Assembly: GCA_017354895.1 (NCBI GenBank)
Contig: CP071497.1
Span: forward strand, 62,001 to 126,000
Length of the DNA stretch: 64,000 bases
Source: Podospora comata
Lineage: Eukaryota; Ascomycota; Sordariomycetes; Sordariales; Podosporaceae
Direction of reading: 5' to 3'
Position numbers and translations under genes: made by a program. A model generated the notes under the pieces. It had not been told where the DNA came from and did not search any database. It saw only the letters and a program-made list of their open reading frames with translations. Below are positions 30,840-42,309 of this stretch, in pieces (the first letter of the stretch is position 1; every line of letters begins with the position of its first letter).

Positions 30840-33443
30840 TTACATGTTACTGTTAGCAGAGCTCTGACGAAAACCAAGACTGTTTATTGAAGCTTGCCCA
30901 AGTCCAGTGACTGGATCCCAACCCTCTTTCACCGGGAAGCCGTTGCTCCCGCATCCTGGGTTTGATCCAGAAGTGATGTCAGTGAACACTTCGGGATGAT
31001 CATACTGCCTCGTAGTTAGCATTATTTCTTCATCGCCCCCTTCGAGATACTGACCAAAACTTGGTGGATAAACCCGACTGGCCGCTTGCCTCGGACTAAT
31101 CTCTCCTCGTTGATCAGAGTAAGGATAGAAGCCCAAACCGGTACCGCCACCGAGGTACCACTCATGCTATCAGCATATCCTCTGAGAACAACCCTGTAGT
31201 TGTCTCCAATGGCCGAAACATCAGGGTAACCTCTGCCGCCTTTGTTGAACCTCTTGCCCCTCTCTTTTCCCAGCACACTTCCCAGCAAACTTGGCTCCCA
31301 TCCCCACTGCGTGGAGGCTGCTGTAGCCGTTAGGTTGTATCCCAGCTCCGTGACGTTGGCCCGCTTCAAATACGCAGCCACGTGCTTCTCCTGCCATGGC
31401 GGCCTCATGAAGACATTTGAAAATCCCCCTCCAGAAGCAAATCTCTCTGTGGCTGTCTCGATGAACTTGCCCTTATTCTTGGGGTCGGCCTTGACCAGTG
31501 TAGCACCCACGCTCAAAACATAGGGACAGTTTCCCATGATTCTTGGAGAGAACACCTCTCTATTCGGGCCTAAACAGCCAGCCTGAGGGTCCCCCCTCCT
31601 TCCACCGACGCCATAGTCGCCAGAGGACTCCACCACAGTGACCCCCTGCAGTGAAAGCTTCAATATCTCCATGCACTGCCTGCGGGTGTAGGACTCTGGC
31701 CAGGCGTGCTCGAAGCCCGAATAGGAGATGGATATGACGTTTGTTGGGCGGTAAGTGCCGCACATCAAGTCGCCTTGGTAACCGTATCTGTCGTTGTTCG
31801 GGTTCGGGTACTCGGGATCGCGGCAGGAGTCGTCAGCACAATTTCCTGTCTGATTGAAGGCGGCCATGGTGCAAAAGGAGCCATCGATGGCGTCAAAGAA
31901 GGCTTTTGTCTCGTCAGTATTTTGATCAAGAACGTTAACAATGAAGCCACTCACTATTGAAGAAGCCAGGGTATCTTGTATCAGCACGAGTCTGGTCTTG
32001 CTGGTACCATTCGTCGTCTGTTTGGAACAGAACAGTCTTTTGAGGCCATACCAACGGAATAGCCACTTGGAAATCAAGATTGGCCTCTTCTCCTGCTAGC
32101 TGGGGATCCTCAATCGGACCCTCGGCGCCGTTGATCGACTTGAGTTCGGGATGAGTTCCTTTCGGGATCCATGGAGCGACATATTTCCAATAGGTATCCA
32201 TGTCTTGTTGATTGTAGTGCTGAGCGAGACCTTGAAAGATACCCAACTCGTTGCCTTTAGTCGCTTTCGTTCCAGCTGGGATTTGGTACTGGTCTATCGC
32301 CCATTAGCTGCTTACATCTCTCAGTCAAACATTTTGAACCTACTTCGAATACATTGAGGCGTGATGTCCACATCACAGCCCTCTGTTACCTCGAACTCAT
32401 TTTCATTCTGGTCCGGCTGGATATTTCCGGCTGGTTTGGTGGCAGTAGGAGTAGACAAGCTGGTGGTGCTTGTCGCCCCTGATCCTCCCTGTCCCTTTCC
32501 CTTGCCTCTATCTTTGTCTTTATCCTTATCTTTGCCCCCCTTCTTTCGTCCTTTGCGGTCACCCGGGCGTCTTCCCTTCTCGTACCAACTATCGTACCAG
32601 ACCGACCCTCTCCGTCCCACCATCCGCTTGACAATCTTTTCATCATATCCACCAGCCATCAATTTGATGCCGGGAGTTATGTAATCAATGTGATGCGAAA
32701 TGTTGTGAGGAACATGATATCTGTGAAGCATTTCGTCAGCAAGATGATCTGACATGGAAGAAACGCGTTGGAAAACAAGCGCTCACTCTGAACAGGCAAT
32801 GTTTGTTACCCCAGATTCAGGGTGTTCATAAACATGAAACCGAGCAAAAAGCAGTTTCTCGACCTCCTGAACCGGCGCGTCGAACTGAATCCACTATTTC
32901 GCACCCGTCAGTACGTTAATGCCCTCAACTTCCCAATCACTCGACCTCTGTAAACTCACCTGCTTGTTCCCCGACAATCCTAGCCTTCTTTCTTCCACGC
33001 CCGAGGCCTTCAGCCACTGCTTGACCTCGCCCACCGCCTGTGCTCCCGGCGCAAAGAAGTCGACCACCTCTCGAGCAGTCAAGTGCTTCCCGTAGTTCGG
33101 CGATTTCGGATCCGATCTACTCCGTTTTCACGTCAGCCTTTTCCCCAAATAAAAGAAAGAAAAACAGAAAAGTCACACACATGTCCATTAGCAACTTGTG
33201 CGCCCGCTCCTCCTTTTCCCGCCCCTGTTTCAAGCCAATTCTCACAGGCAACGTCACCCCATCCTTGACCAGATCCCTCTTCACCCAGCCCTGGAGTTGC
33301 CCGTCATGCTGCCGTTCGTGAAGATCATGCGACCTCGGCACGATCAGAGGCCTCCCTGACCTCGCTGTCGTTGGGCTGCCCTCCACCAAAAAGGCCAGCC
33401 CCTGGACACTGACGACAGTAAGAAGAACTGATCGAAGAAGCAT
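30840..33443 (-). CDS. Secreted sedolisin / tripeptidyl-peptidase (S53)
   Basis: Acid serine-carboxyl peptidase that removes tripeptides from N-termini outside the cell. Seven exons (33443-33181, 33116-32960, 32893-32787, 32720-32344, 32293-31955, 31902-31055, 31004-30840), introns 50-66 bp, give 751 residues with every junction in frame. A signal peptide of about 23 residues precedes the prosegment (SDPKSPNYGKHLT, YHVPHNISHHIDYITPG). The catalytic set is complete: Glu371 and Asp375 in EANLD, oxyanion Asp510 in SSGD, nucleophile Ser665 in SGTS. The calcium site is VFTDITSGSNPGCG with WDPVTGLG. Odd: residues about 225-253 form a Lys/Gly/Asp low-complexity insert (KDKDKDKDRGKGKG) followed by a Ser/Thr-rich stretch at the prosegment-catalytic junction. 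Length exceeds the usual 580-650 residues because of it. Confidence 0.93.
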
Positions 33444-34889
33444 GCTGAATGGGCTTTTCCGCCGGAGTGTCGAGGAATCAACGGAAAAAAAGAACATGGG
33501 CAACAAAGGGAATAAGGAAAGCAACAGAATCGACGGAAGGAAGGGGAGACCCAGAGCGCGTCGACTGGCCGAGATAGCTTGACGGCACCGTTGATGACCG
33601 ACGGGAGCTCATACTTATATTGATTCCCTAAATAGAACAGAGCCATCCTACAGTTTAATATCCCCGATGTGGGCCTGGCCGAGGCCCTTTCCCCAATTCC
33701 AGGTTGCCTTCCCCTTGGAAAGTCACCAGCAGTTACATCCGATCCCCAGTTCCAGAAATGTCGTTGCACACCTAATCGTCCTCCCATTGGAACGCAATGC
33801 ACCTCTGCTGATATTGGACCTGACAAGGACAGGGCAATGCCACTGCGGAGGGCACGTGGCGAGTTACACAATCAATTTTCCCAGTTGCGTCCAGGTCCCT
33901 AAAGAAGCAATAACCTCACCAAGGTCTAGAAAAGCCACTACTATATAAAGACACTATTTTAAGCAATGCCTTTCGATTGTTTTTTATCCCCGAGGACGGG
34001 CAATCTATTCTGCCGGGTCTTGCATCGGCAGCCCGCTTAGGTTCTCTGCATCCGAACCACTCAGATTGCTCAATGCCCGCCCCTCCCCCCTTTTCTCCCC
34101 CTGAGCCTGGACTATGGCGTCCTACCTAACCACCTAGGCAGGACACCACCAGCTATCATGACAAACAAATAAATGGAAACGTGGCAATTGAAAGCCAAAG
34201 GTTCTTGTTCAATCAGAAGATTTCCCTGCCAATAGAGATCAATCCGGCAAGAGTGTGGATCGCAAGTGGCAACACCGGATAAATGCCCCCAACGCAAGAC
34301 ATCATCATCTCTTTAACACCCGCCGGTACCAAACCTCACAAAATAAATTGCTCGGAGCCTCGGAGGCGTACCGAAAACTCGACAGAACCACGGGTCGGCT
34401 CGAGCGTTGAACCGCCACAAGTGCCACGTTGGTACCCGGACTTGTTGGCTGACCCAGCGTGACGATATCAACCTGAATCTATCGCACGCTACCTTGCCAA
34501 GACACTTTCCCTTAGACAACTAGCGGTACCCGAACCCGATGATAAGTATCTCTGATGCTTCGGGTTTTTTGGGGCTCGTCCGTGTTGCAAGACACACGAC
34601 TGCGAGACCTGAGGAAACGATAATGCTTTTTGATCAAATTTTTCTTCTTCATTCAGCTCCTGCCGAGATATGAATCCCAGCAGCAGACTCACGGTTAAGA
34701 TTATCCTATCCCAAAGCGTGGCCTGATCATATTACCGCCTCCTTTCTCTTCCCCTAATCCTCCGTCGCAATTCCGTCCGGCCACCCATAGATAGTGATGA
34801 CATTCGTTCCCATGAATGATGTCAAGGGGAAAAAAGAAAAGGAAAAAAAAAGCCCAAAAAAAAAACCAACCCCTTCAAAGCCAGCTCCC
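33444..34889. other. Intergenic between sedolisin promoter and lipase 3' end
   Basis: No gene recognised. A TATA-like CAATATAAG on the minus strand (33614-33622) is about 170 bases upstream of the sedolisin ATG. The right end has purine tracts (poly-A runs at 34830-34865). Confidence 0.45.
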
Positions 34890-36681
34890 TCAAATATGCA
34901 GAGCATCAATATTCGCAGCAATGTACTGCTTGGCCCCCTCACGGAAATCATCCTTCAGATACCCGTTCCGGTTGTTGAAGAACTGAATGAGCCTCTTGTC
35001 CTTGGTGTTCCACGTCGGCCAGTTCTCTTTCACCTTGCTCTTGGCGCTCGTGCCGCCCGACGCGTCGTTTGGGTCGAGGTTGTAGACAAAGTTGGCATAA
35101 AAGTTCTGGATGCTCTTGCTCGCGTAGTTGGGCAGGATGCCATAAAAGACCTGCAGCAAGTCGCTGCCGTGGAAAGTGCCCAGGATGGGGGTGCCCTCGT
35201 TGTAGCTGGCCAGGTAGGACCAGACGGGGACGTTGGGGTTGGCGGCGATGGCGTACTCGATGAACACACGGCGGGTGAGCGTGAAGACGATGTCGCCGAG
35301 GAGAGCAGCCAGGCGCTTGAAGCCGGGGTAGATCTCGTTGAAGAGGCCGGAACCAAAGGGTGAGCCGGCTGAGATCAGGGGCGAGTACTGGTTGACCAGG
35401 CCCTTGATCTGTTGAGCGGTGGCGCCGTGGAAGAAGTATCCCCTGAGGTAGTCTTCGAGGCGGCTGGTGGTGGTGACATTCTTCTGGAAAAGCGAGAAGA
35501 GGGTGCCCTCGTCTTCTTGGTCGCCGATGATCATGGGCACGGCGGCGTACTTGCCAGCCTTGACAAGACGGTCGGGGCTGTCGGTCAGAGCAACACCGTC
35601 AGGGCGAGGCAGGTAAGAAAGAGCCACCGAGTTGTAGGAGAGGATGGCCGGGACAGAGTTGGCGGCCTCGAGGAAAGTCTCGTAGGGCAAGTTGCGCAGG
35701 CAGTTGAGGGTGTCAGCAGCACCGCCGCAACCGGAACGGGCAACCACAGTGTCGTAGATCTCCTGGCCCTTGGGGCAGTCGACGGGGTCAGCAGGGACAA
35801 TGCTGCCCGAGTTCATGATGGCACCGCGGAACAGGGGCTTGCCCTTGTAGTTGATGTTGCCGTCGTAGAGAGACATCTGATTCCACACAGAAATGGCACC
35901 GGCCGACTCGCCCCAGATGGTGACCTTATCTGGGTCACCGCCAAACGCAGCAATGTTGTCGGCGACCCACTCAAGACCCATGCGCTGGTCAAGATGGCCA
36001 AGGTTGGCAGAGCCGTCCTGGAGGACTTCCTTGCCGGGCATGAAGCCAAAGGCGCCCACACGATAGTTGACAGCAACAAACACGTAGGGTTTGCCGGCGG
36101 CCATGGCATTGGAGACAAGCGGGCCTCCGTCATACATGGAGCTCCATCCAAGCTGCATGAAATGTTAGTCAAATGTTCTGAGCTTTCCCACCTTATGGCT
36201 TTTTGCTTACCTCGAAACCACCACCGTAGATCCAAAACAGGACTGGCAACTTATCGCCGGCCTTGGTGCCAGCTGGGCGGATCACGTTGATGTTCAAGCA
36301 GTCCTCACTGATCTTGAGTGCCTTTTGAAACAGGGCAGTGTTGACAACCGTGTCAATGACTTTGGCGAGCAGATCCTCCGAGTCGGTATCGGCCAAGAAC
36401 TGAGGGCAGGCAGCGGCGATGCCGCCAGCGTCGTATGTGCCGAACGAAGCGGTGGTTCTGACGGGAGGCTTCAGGCGGAGAGGACCAACGGGGGCTTGGG
36501 CGAAGGGAATGCCATTGAAGGCTTCCGTGTTGATGCGGCTGACACCGACAACATTGCCCTGAGCAATCGAGACAGTGGGCCTGGCTCTCTTCTCCAAAAC
36601 CTGAGTGGGAGGCTCAGGGGGGGCAGCGAGGGCCTGGCCAACGAGGGCCGCGGCGGCGACGAGAGTAGCGACGCCCTTCAT
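34890..36681 (-). CDS. Secreted Candida rugosa-type lipase / carboxylesterase
   Basis: Extracellular type-B carboxylesterase that splits acylglycerols or sterol esters. Exons 36681-36211 and 36152-34890 with a 58-bp phase-0 intron; 577 residues. Signal peptide is about residues 1-20, with a Lys-Arg site at 31-32 (LEKRA) that could end a short propeptide. The catalytic triad is Ser240 in GESAG, Glu372 in DEGTLF and His485 in GTFHGSD. The oxyanion-hole motif YGGGF is at 152-156, and SEDCLNINV at 126-134 is the second family signature. The tail resembles that of Candida rugosa lipases ([22 protein letters not shown], then [10 protein letters not shown]). A TATA box lies about 110 bases upstream. 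Lipase rather than cholinesterase is inferred from these tail similarities. Confidence 0.92.
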
Positions 36682-36789
36682 GGTGTTTGCCGGACAAGAA
36701 GAGGGAGCAGGAAGGGGTGAGGGGAAGATGGATGAGATTCCCTGGCTGACGAGTCCTCATACCCAAGGAGGGCGGCGAGGGACGAGATC

Positions 36790-36796
36790 TATATAG
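36790..36796 (-). promoter_or_regulatory. TATA box of lipase gene
   Basis: TATATAG on the minus strand, 109-115 bases upstream of the ATG at 36681. Confidence 0.45.
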
Positions 36797-36799
36797 CTC

Positions 36800-39700
36800 T
36801 TCTGCTATTCCATCTTGTTCAACAGCCACGGAGTTTGTGTCCATCTGTAATCTCAACGACAAGAGCTTGTACCCGCCTTGCTGCACTCCACCATCGTGGG
36901 TCACCGTGACATGGCAGGGCTTCCCCAGAAAAAGCTCCCATGTACATACGCGGACATGGTCTCCACCAAGCCAGCTGACTGACTGGCATCAAGGAGATAT
37001 GTACAGGATGGGCAAGCGGCCGCGAGCAGCATCGGGCGGACTGCCGTTGCGGTACCGCTCCGAGGCGCAGTGATCTGGTTTTGGGGTTTCACTCTGAGCG
37101 GCTCTGGGTTTCTATGTACAGTCCAGGAAACAAATGATTGTTAGGACAAGACATGAAGTCCGGGGTCCTGCGCCAACAGCCATTGGAGGCTTGGGTGGTA
37201 CCGCGAGATTCTGGGGGTTGGGTATGAAAACCTCCCGCTCGCCCAGCCCTTGCCGTGGGGGGGGGGGGAATGGCAATGGCCGAGAACGCCAGTGGTCACC
37301 TGGCGGTCTGGCGGATGGTGGAAGGTGGTACTGAGAATGTCTAGCGCTCCCTCTTACGCGCATCCAGTAGTTAATGAGTCGAAGAGAAAGCAGAGTGGAA
37401 AGGCGCGAGAAAGCAGTCGACAAAAACACTGCGAAGCCGTCGTCAACCGTACTCCAACGGGCATGTGAAGAAGCTTTTGGTGCCTGACGCTAGAGGAGCC
37501 TCGGCTTGAGGGGATAGGTTGGACCGTTAGAAAGAAAGCCAATAAGTTGCGGTATGTAGATCGTGTGCTGTAGATCCATTTCCTCGACTGGCCGGTACGC
37601 TAGAGGAAAGGCACTATCGAGGCACACTTCCCCGCAATCCGTACTCGCGCTCGCAACGGTCCTGCGTGAGGGGTAAAAGTGGCAGTCAACGCCTTGGAAA
37701 GAAAAAGATTTTGGAACGACGGCCCTGAATCACCGGGGTGTGAGGTGGCCAAGCGAGGATATGGTGGTGAGGATCAAGGAAACTGTTGAGGAAAAGTGGA
37801 TCTTTTGGATTCAAAGAACTGAGTGATATCAAGGTGATTATTATTTTTACCGCCTCGAGCGTCAAGGTACCTTACCCACGAGGGCTATTCTATACAGCGC
37901 CTGGTGTGTACCCGCGACAGTGGAAGAGTCGGACAATGCAGTCGGTGCGAGATGTACCAGCGCCCGGTCCCTGCTGCAACGTGGGAAGTTAGAAGGCACG
38001 GGACGGGAGTTGAGCTGAGGTTGACTCCGGACGGATCTGGGGAAGTTGTGCTCAGGGTGGGGTTGTCGAAGAGTTGGGGAAGATATTGCGGGGAAGCCGG
38101 TCCTCTTTTCCCAATCCGTTTGCGACAGCCGACGCCATTCAGGCATTCCGCCATCCATGAATAGCTCCTTGGCACTATGACGGCAGACCATCCGTAGTCT
38201 GTACAATGGCCACTCGTGAGTTCAACGTTTGACAAGGGCTCAAGGAAAAAAGAACTCAGACTCGGGTATCCACCGACTGACACGATGTTGCAAAGCAGTC
38301 TGTTGGCCAATATAGCGACTCGTCCACGTCTCCACGGTGGTAATCGGGAATTACAACACAAAAGCCCGAGACTCGGAAGGGCACAAGATGCCAGGGCCCA
38401 CCACCCGTACACAGTCGCCGATATCCCATGGAAGTCCACAGCATTAGAGCTAGACTGAGCTCGTACGATCTTCGAGTCTCGAGTCTCGGAGCATCCTCCA
38501 CTCAATCACAATCCCGTCCTAGACTCTTCATGTTCCCCGATGACGAACACGAACCGCCCCTGCCTCCGTCATGCTGTCCTGCCTTCCAGGTTGTTGGAGA
38601 AGCCCAAGTGCGGGGGGGTGTATTAGTGCCTGGCCAAGCTCATCACAGTAGGAATCTCTTGTTTGAATTCTCCGACGATGGGTGGCGCCGGTACCTAATC
38701 AACTCATCAACCTTCATCTCCAACTTTCAGATGTCAATCACATCAAGGTCAGGATGCTGCCGAGGTGTGAATGCCATCTCAAAGTAAACAAGGATTTCTT
38801 CTGGCAGTTAGGGTCGAGGGTTTGTATGTTTTTGATATCAAGCTGTGACTTGCCTTGCCTTACCCCGGAGCCCGGGGCACCTAGAAGCAGCTCACACACT
38901 GAACACGATTAGAGACAAGAAAACACCACCATATACGTTGCCAGGAAGACTCTCGGTGCCATTCACAAGCCAAATCTACACCTCCCAAGAACTGGCTCCA
39001 GTGGAGACACCAGAACCAACAGATGGAGGGGAGGAGGTCACCGAAAGAAAAAGCTAATGCACCCCGCACCCGCACCCGCCAGACTACGCTAAGGACGTTG
39101 TATAGGTACATGTCTTCCCCAGATTTCCACAAGTGAGGTTGGCCGTGATTTTTATTAGCAACTAGGATGTCACCGTATCCGAGACTCAGGTACGTTTTGA
39201 GCATGTGAAAAGGCGCTCAACTGGGACAACCAGGTATCTGACTTGGAAAAGGCCCTGACGATCTGTCGTCAGGCATCCGGCTACTTCCCTGTTCAGCAAG
39301 GAGTTGTTTTACCCCTGAACATCGGAATAAAGTAAGTACAAAGCTGGAAATGCTTGCGATGTTAGGGAGTCCATGGGATCTGGTTCGTTCCCACTTAGAT
39401 ATTCAGATCGAGATGCTTTTCTCCTGCCTTCCTTTGGGTACCTATAACACTGTTTCCAGGTCAGTTCCCAGTTCACCCTAAATCGCAAGTGATGCATGGT
39501 ACGTAGATGGGAACCATTGACCACTGTTTGTCTCTTGAATCCAATACAATGCATTCGCCGGTAGCTTTTGATTCCATGAAGCGGAACGACTAGTGGCAGA
39601 AGGTATCATCTTTTCATCTGTTGTCGAAATAATTGTCATCATACCTAGGTAAAGCTCAAGCAGTCGCCCTGAAATACAGCTCTTTCCCATGTCCCCAGTA

Positions 39701-40839
39701 TGGTAAAGCGTTCAACTTGTTCATCAATGAAGGAATACTTTTCGGAACTGGCAGAATTGGATGTCTTCACACGCTAAAGTATCTTATCTTTCTGGAGGTC
39801 TGCGCCCTTCGAGCGGACATTAAAAGAGTATTAATGACCTGTCAAGAATAGGTGCCCAGTTCAGCTACATGTACCTTTTTAGTGTTGTTCTTTATCTGTA
39901 CTCGAAGAAGGTACTTAGCTTCCAAGAACGCTACCTCTTCAAAGTATGTTGTCTTTGGCTCTTTCATATCTGTCTTGGTTCAAGTATCATCTTATGATCT
40001 TGCTATTCGCCGGGCCTTCAGAATCGGCCAGTCAGCCCCAGCGAGCAGTGTTGAAAATCTTGGCAACTCGATTTGCTTTTCAAGTTCACATTTGGCTCTG
40101 ATGGCTTGCTATGCTATAGCAGGTACTATATACTAATAGGCATCGTCAGCTTCCTCTGCAGAACAACAAGAGATGGCTCATGCTCCACCGTTGCTTCTTC
40201 CGCCGAGATTGATGTCATTGCCGCTGCAGGATCCCATGAGGCTCGCAGGGATCTGCAACGGGCCGCAGCCGTGACAACTTCAGACGAATGAACCCTTGGT
40301 CTTAGCCACCCTTGTCAGACGGCATTCCACAGTGGGGACACTTTTCCTTTCCAATTCCTTCATGATAATGCGGCAGGAGAAAACAATCATGAGAGAGAAC
40401 GCCGATGTCATGTCCAAAGAGAAAAGCTGTCATCAAGGCTGTGACAAAACCATTGCTGGCCCATCCATGGCCGACAGCTTGTACATAAGAAGTGCAAGAA
40501 ATATCTAATAAGCCTCCGTAATCCCAAATCCAGTAATGCTTCCAGTCAACACTTGCCTACCATCATGCTTCATCATATCCACCGCGTATTAGGCGCGTTT
40601 ATGCCGTCGTCCAGGCTTCCAACCATTGCTATAAGAAAGCAAAGCGGGGTATCCGTGGGCACATGTACTATACATCAAAAATCGAAAGAAAAAAAAACAC
40701 CCCCTTGCTATTTACAGTCGACTCATTCCCTTTTCGTTTCATTTCAGCTCCGTCATCCCTTTCCTGTCATGTTCGAATGTGTTGTGATGATGCGGCGAAA
40801 ATCAGGCAGAGCAAAAGCAAAAAGCTAGGAAGATCAATC
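36800..40839. other. 4-kb region with no recognisable gene
   Basis: Both strands hold only frames of up to about 200 codons, none with protein motifs, and codon use looks random. GC content is close to that of other intergenic DNA. No terminal repeats or RNA genes found. A poly-G run (GGGGGGGGGGG, about 37256-37268) and TACCTAGGTA near 39646 are the only simple motifs. It may hold long non-coding transcripts or a diverged gene that I cannot read. Confidence 0.4.
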
Positions 40840-42309
40840 CTAGCAAACCTCCAAGGTCCCAACCGACCTCGCCGTCCGTCTCCTCTTAGCACTTGGACTG
40901 AGCACAGGTCGGTCGTCCGAGCTGGGAGGCTCCTCCTCAAAACTACTGTTCAACATTTCCTCAAGGGGTTGTCTTTCCTTATCACGACGCCGCTTGAGCT
41001 TGCGCTGGCTGATGATGTGAGCAAAAACAGGCAGTTGCTCGGGCGCAGGCTCGACGAGGGGGCCGTGAAGGTCGATGAACTCCGGGTTGTCAAATGGAGA
41101 AACCCCTGAGATCTCTGACCCGAGGGCCTTGGCAAGACGTTCCTTGAGGCCGAGAATAGGCCACACCTTGACTGGCGTGTAGGTGATCTTCATACCGAGC
41201 CCGTCTTCACTATCGACCAAAGGGGTCTTGTGAGGGGTCATGAACCTCTCCAAGAATGCCGCGGTGATGACGGCCGTATAGACAATGAAGTGGGGGTCGC
41301 TTTCTTGTCCCTCGTCGTGAGTGATGAGCTGGACCTTGATGTCACGGAACTGCGGCATGCGCAATCGAACACCCCTCTGGCTATCATGCGCCGAGCTGCT
41401 CGGCGTCATCCTACCACTGTAGGCGGGTATGCGGTAAAAGTGTGCTTGCGCCATAGCGAGAAGGGTGGCAACGATGTAGGGGTCATGGTCGATGTTGGCG
41501 GGGATCAAGAGCTTGGAGCGCAAGGCCTGCAGTCGTGCAACAGGCTCGTTGAATATGCCGTTGGGGCCAGAAGCAATGCGGAAGAGGTTCTTGCGAATGG
41601 CGGCAAGTTGCGACCGGTTGACATAAGCCAGAATAGGGAGGTTTGGCGCATACTCGGAGTCGGATCTCACGAGTGTGTGTGGATCCAGTGTAGCCATGGA
41701 GTCGAACGAGGCATCCCGGCTGGCAGCGCTCTTCCAGACACAGGGCAGACGAACCGCTTTTCGGAAGGCCCTCATGCCGAAGAAGAGGTCGAGTTCGGCC
41801 GATGTCTTTGCCTTGGACAAGGTGTGAGGGAAGAGGGTCGACATGACATGCTTGATGGCGCGATTCTTGCAAAAGAGCTTGGTGGGCGACGGGTCGGCCT
41901 GGACGAGCACCTGCAGCTCTGTCGTCAAGACGCGCGCCATGTGGGAGGGCTCAAGCCATCTGCCGTCGAGGTTCTCTGGGACAGGCTTCTCAATGGTGGG
42001 GCGCCTGTCGAACTGGACGCCAAGGAGTTCCGAGTGCCGGTCGGTCCAGCACATGGGCATGGCGTAGAGGGAAGTGCCTGCATTGTCGTGCATGATGTCG
42101 TACAGAGAGCCTGGATCGGGACGTATGATGCGGGTGCCGGGCCGCGGACCACGGCGTGATGAACGGGCCTTGGGACTTGCCGGCTTCGGCTGGGACCTTG
42201 GTATTGGTTCCGGGGCCGGAGGGGACGCTGGGCGACTGTTGAGTTGAGGCGGGGTGGGTTCGGTGATGCGACGGGGCGATGAGCCCGCGTCGCGTGAAGT
42301 TGTCGTCAT
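40840..42309 (-). CDS. Uncharacterised fungal protein, probably nuclear
   Basis: Intronless 489-residue protein I do not recognise. The first 65 residues are Pro/Ser/Arg-rich and disordered (PPQLNSRPASPPAPEP, SSRRGPRPGTR). A folded central region runs from about 65 to 425, with segments such as SLYDIMHDNAGTSLYAMPM, FFGMRAFRKAVRLP, DPYIVATLLAMAQAHFYR and DIKVQLITHDEG followed by FIVYTAVITAAFLERF. The tail carries basic clusters (KLKRRRDKER, AKRRRTAR) typical of nuclear import signals. Codon use and length support a real gene. It is divergent from the ARPC3 gene across a 1.4-kb intergenic region. No enzyme motif found. Confidence 0.78.
   Translation of the reverse strand: MTTTSRDAGSSPRRITEPTPPQLNSRPASPPAPEPIPRSQPKPASPKARSSRRGPRPGTRIIRPDPGSLYDIMHDNAGTSLYAMPMCWTDRHSELLGVQFDRRPTIEKPVPENLDGRWLEPSHMARVLTTELQVLVQADPSPTKLFCKNRAIKHVMSTLFPHTLSKAKTSAELDLFFGMRAFRKAVRLPCVWKSAASRDASFDSMATLDPHTLVRSDSEYAPNLPILAYVNRSQLAAIRKNLFRIASGPNGIFNEPVARLQALRSKLLIPANIDHDPYIVATLLAMAQAHFYRIPAYSGRMTPSSSAHDSQRGVRLRMPQFRDIKVQLITHDEGQESDPHFIVYTAVITAAFLERFMTPHKTPLVDSEDGLGMKITYTPVKVWPILGLKERLAKALGSEISGVSPFDNPEFIDLHGPLVEPAPEQLPVFAHIISQRKLKRRRDKERQPLEEMLNSSFEEEPPSSDDRPVLSPSAKRRRTARSVGTLEVC

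Noticed and set aside
35412-36290. 292-codon plus-strand frame opposite the lipase
   Set aside because: Antisense shadow; the lipase has a complete catalytic triad on the other strand.
37885-38505. 206-codon minus-strand frame in the 4-kb gap
   Set aside because: No motif, no splice extension, many overlapping frames of similar length; not supported as a gene.
41230-42159. 309-codon plus-strand frame
   Set aside because: Antisense to the intact 489-residue gene; composition effect.
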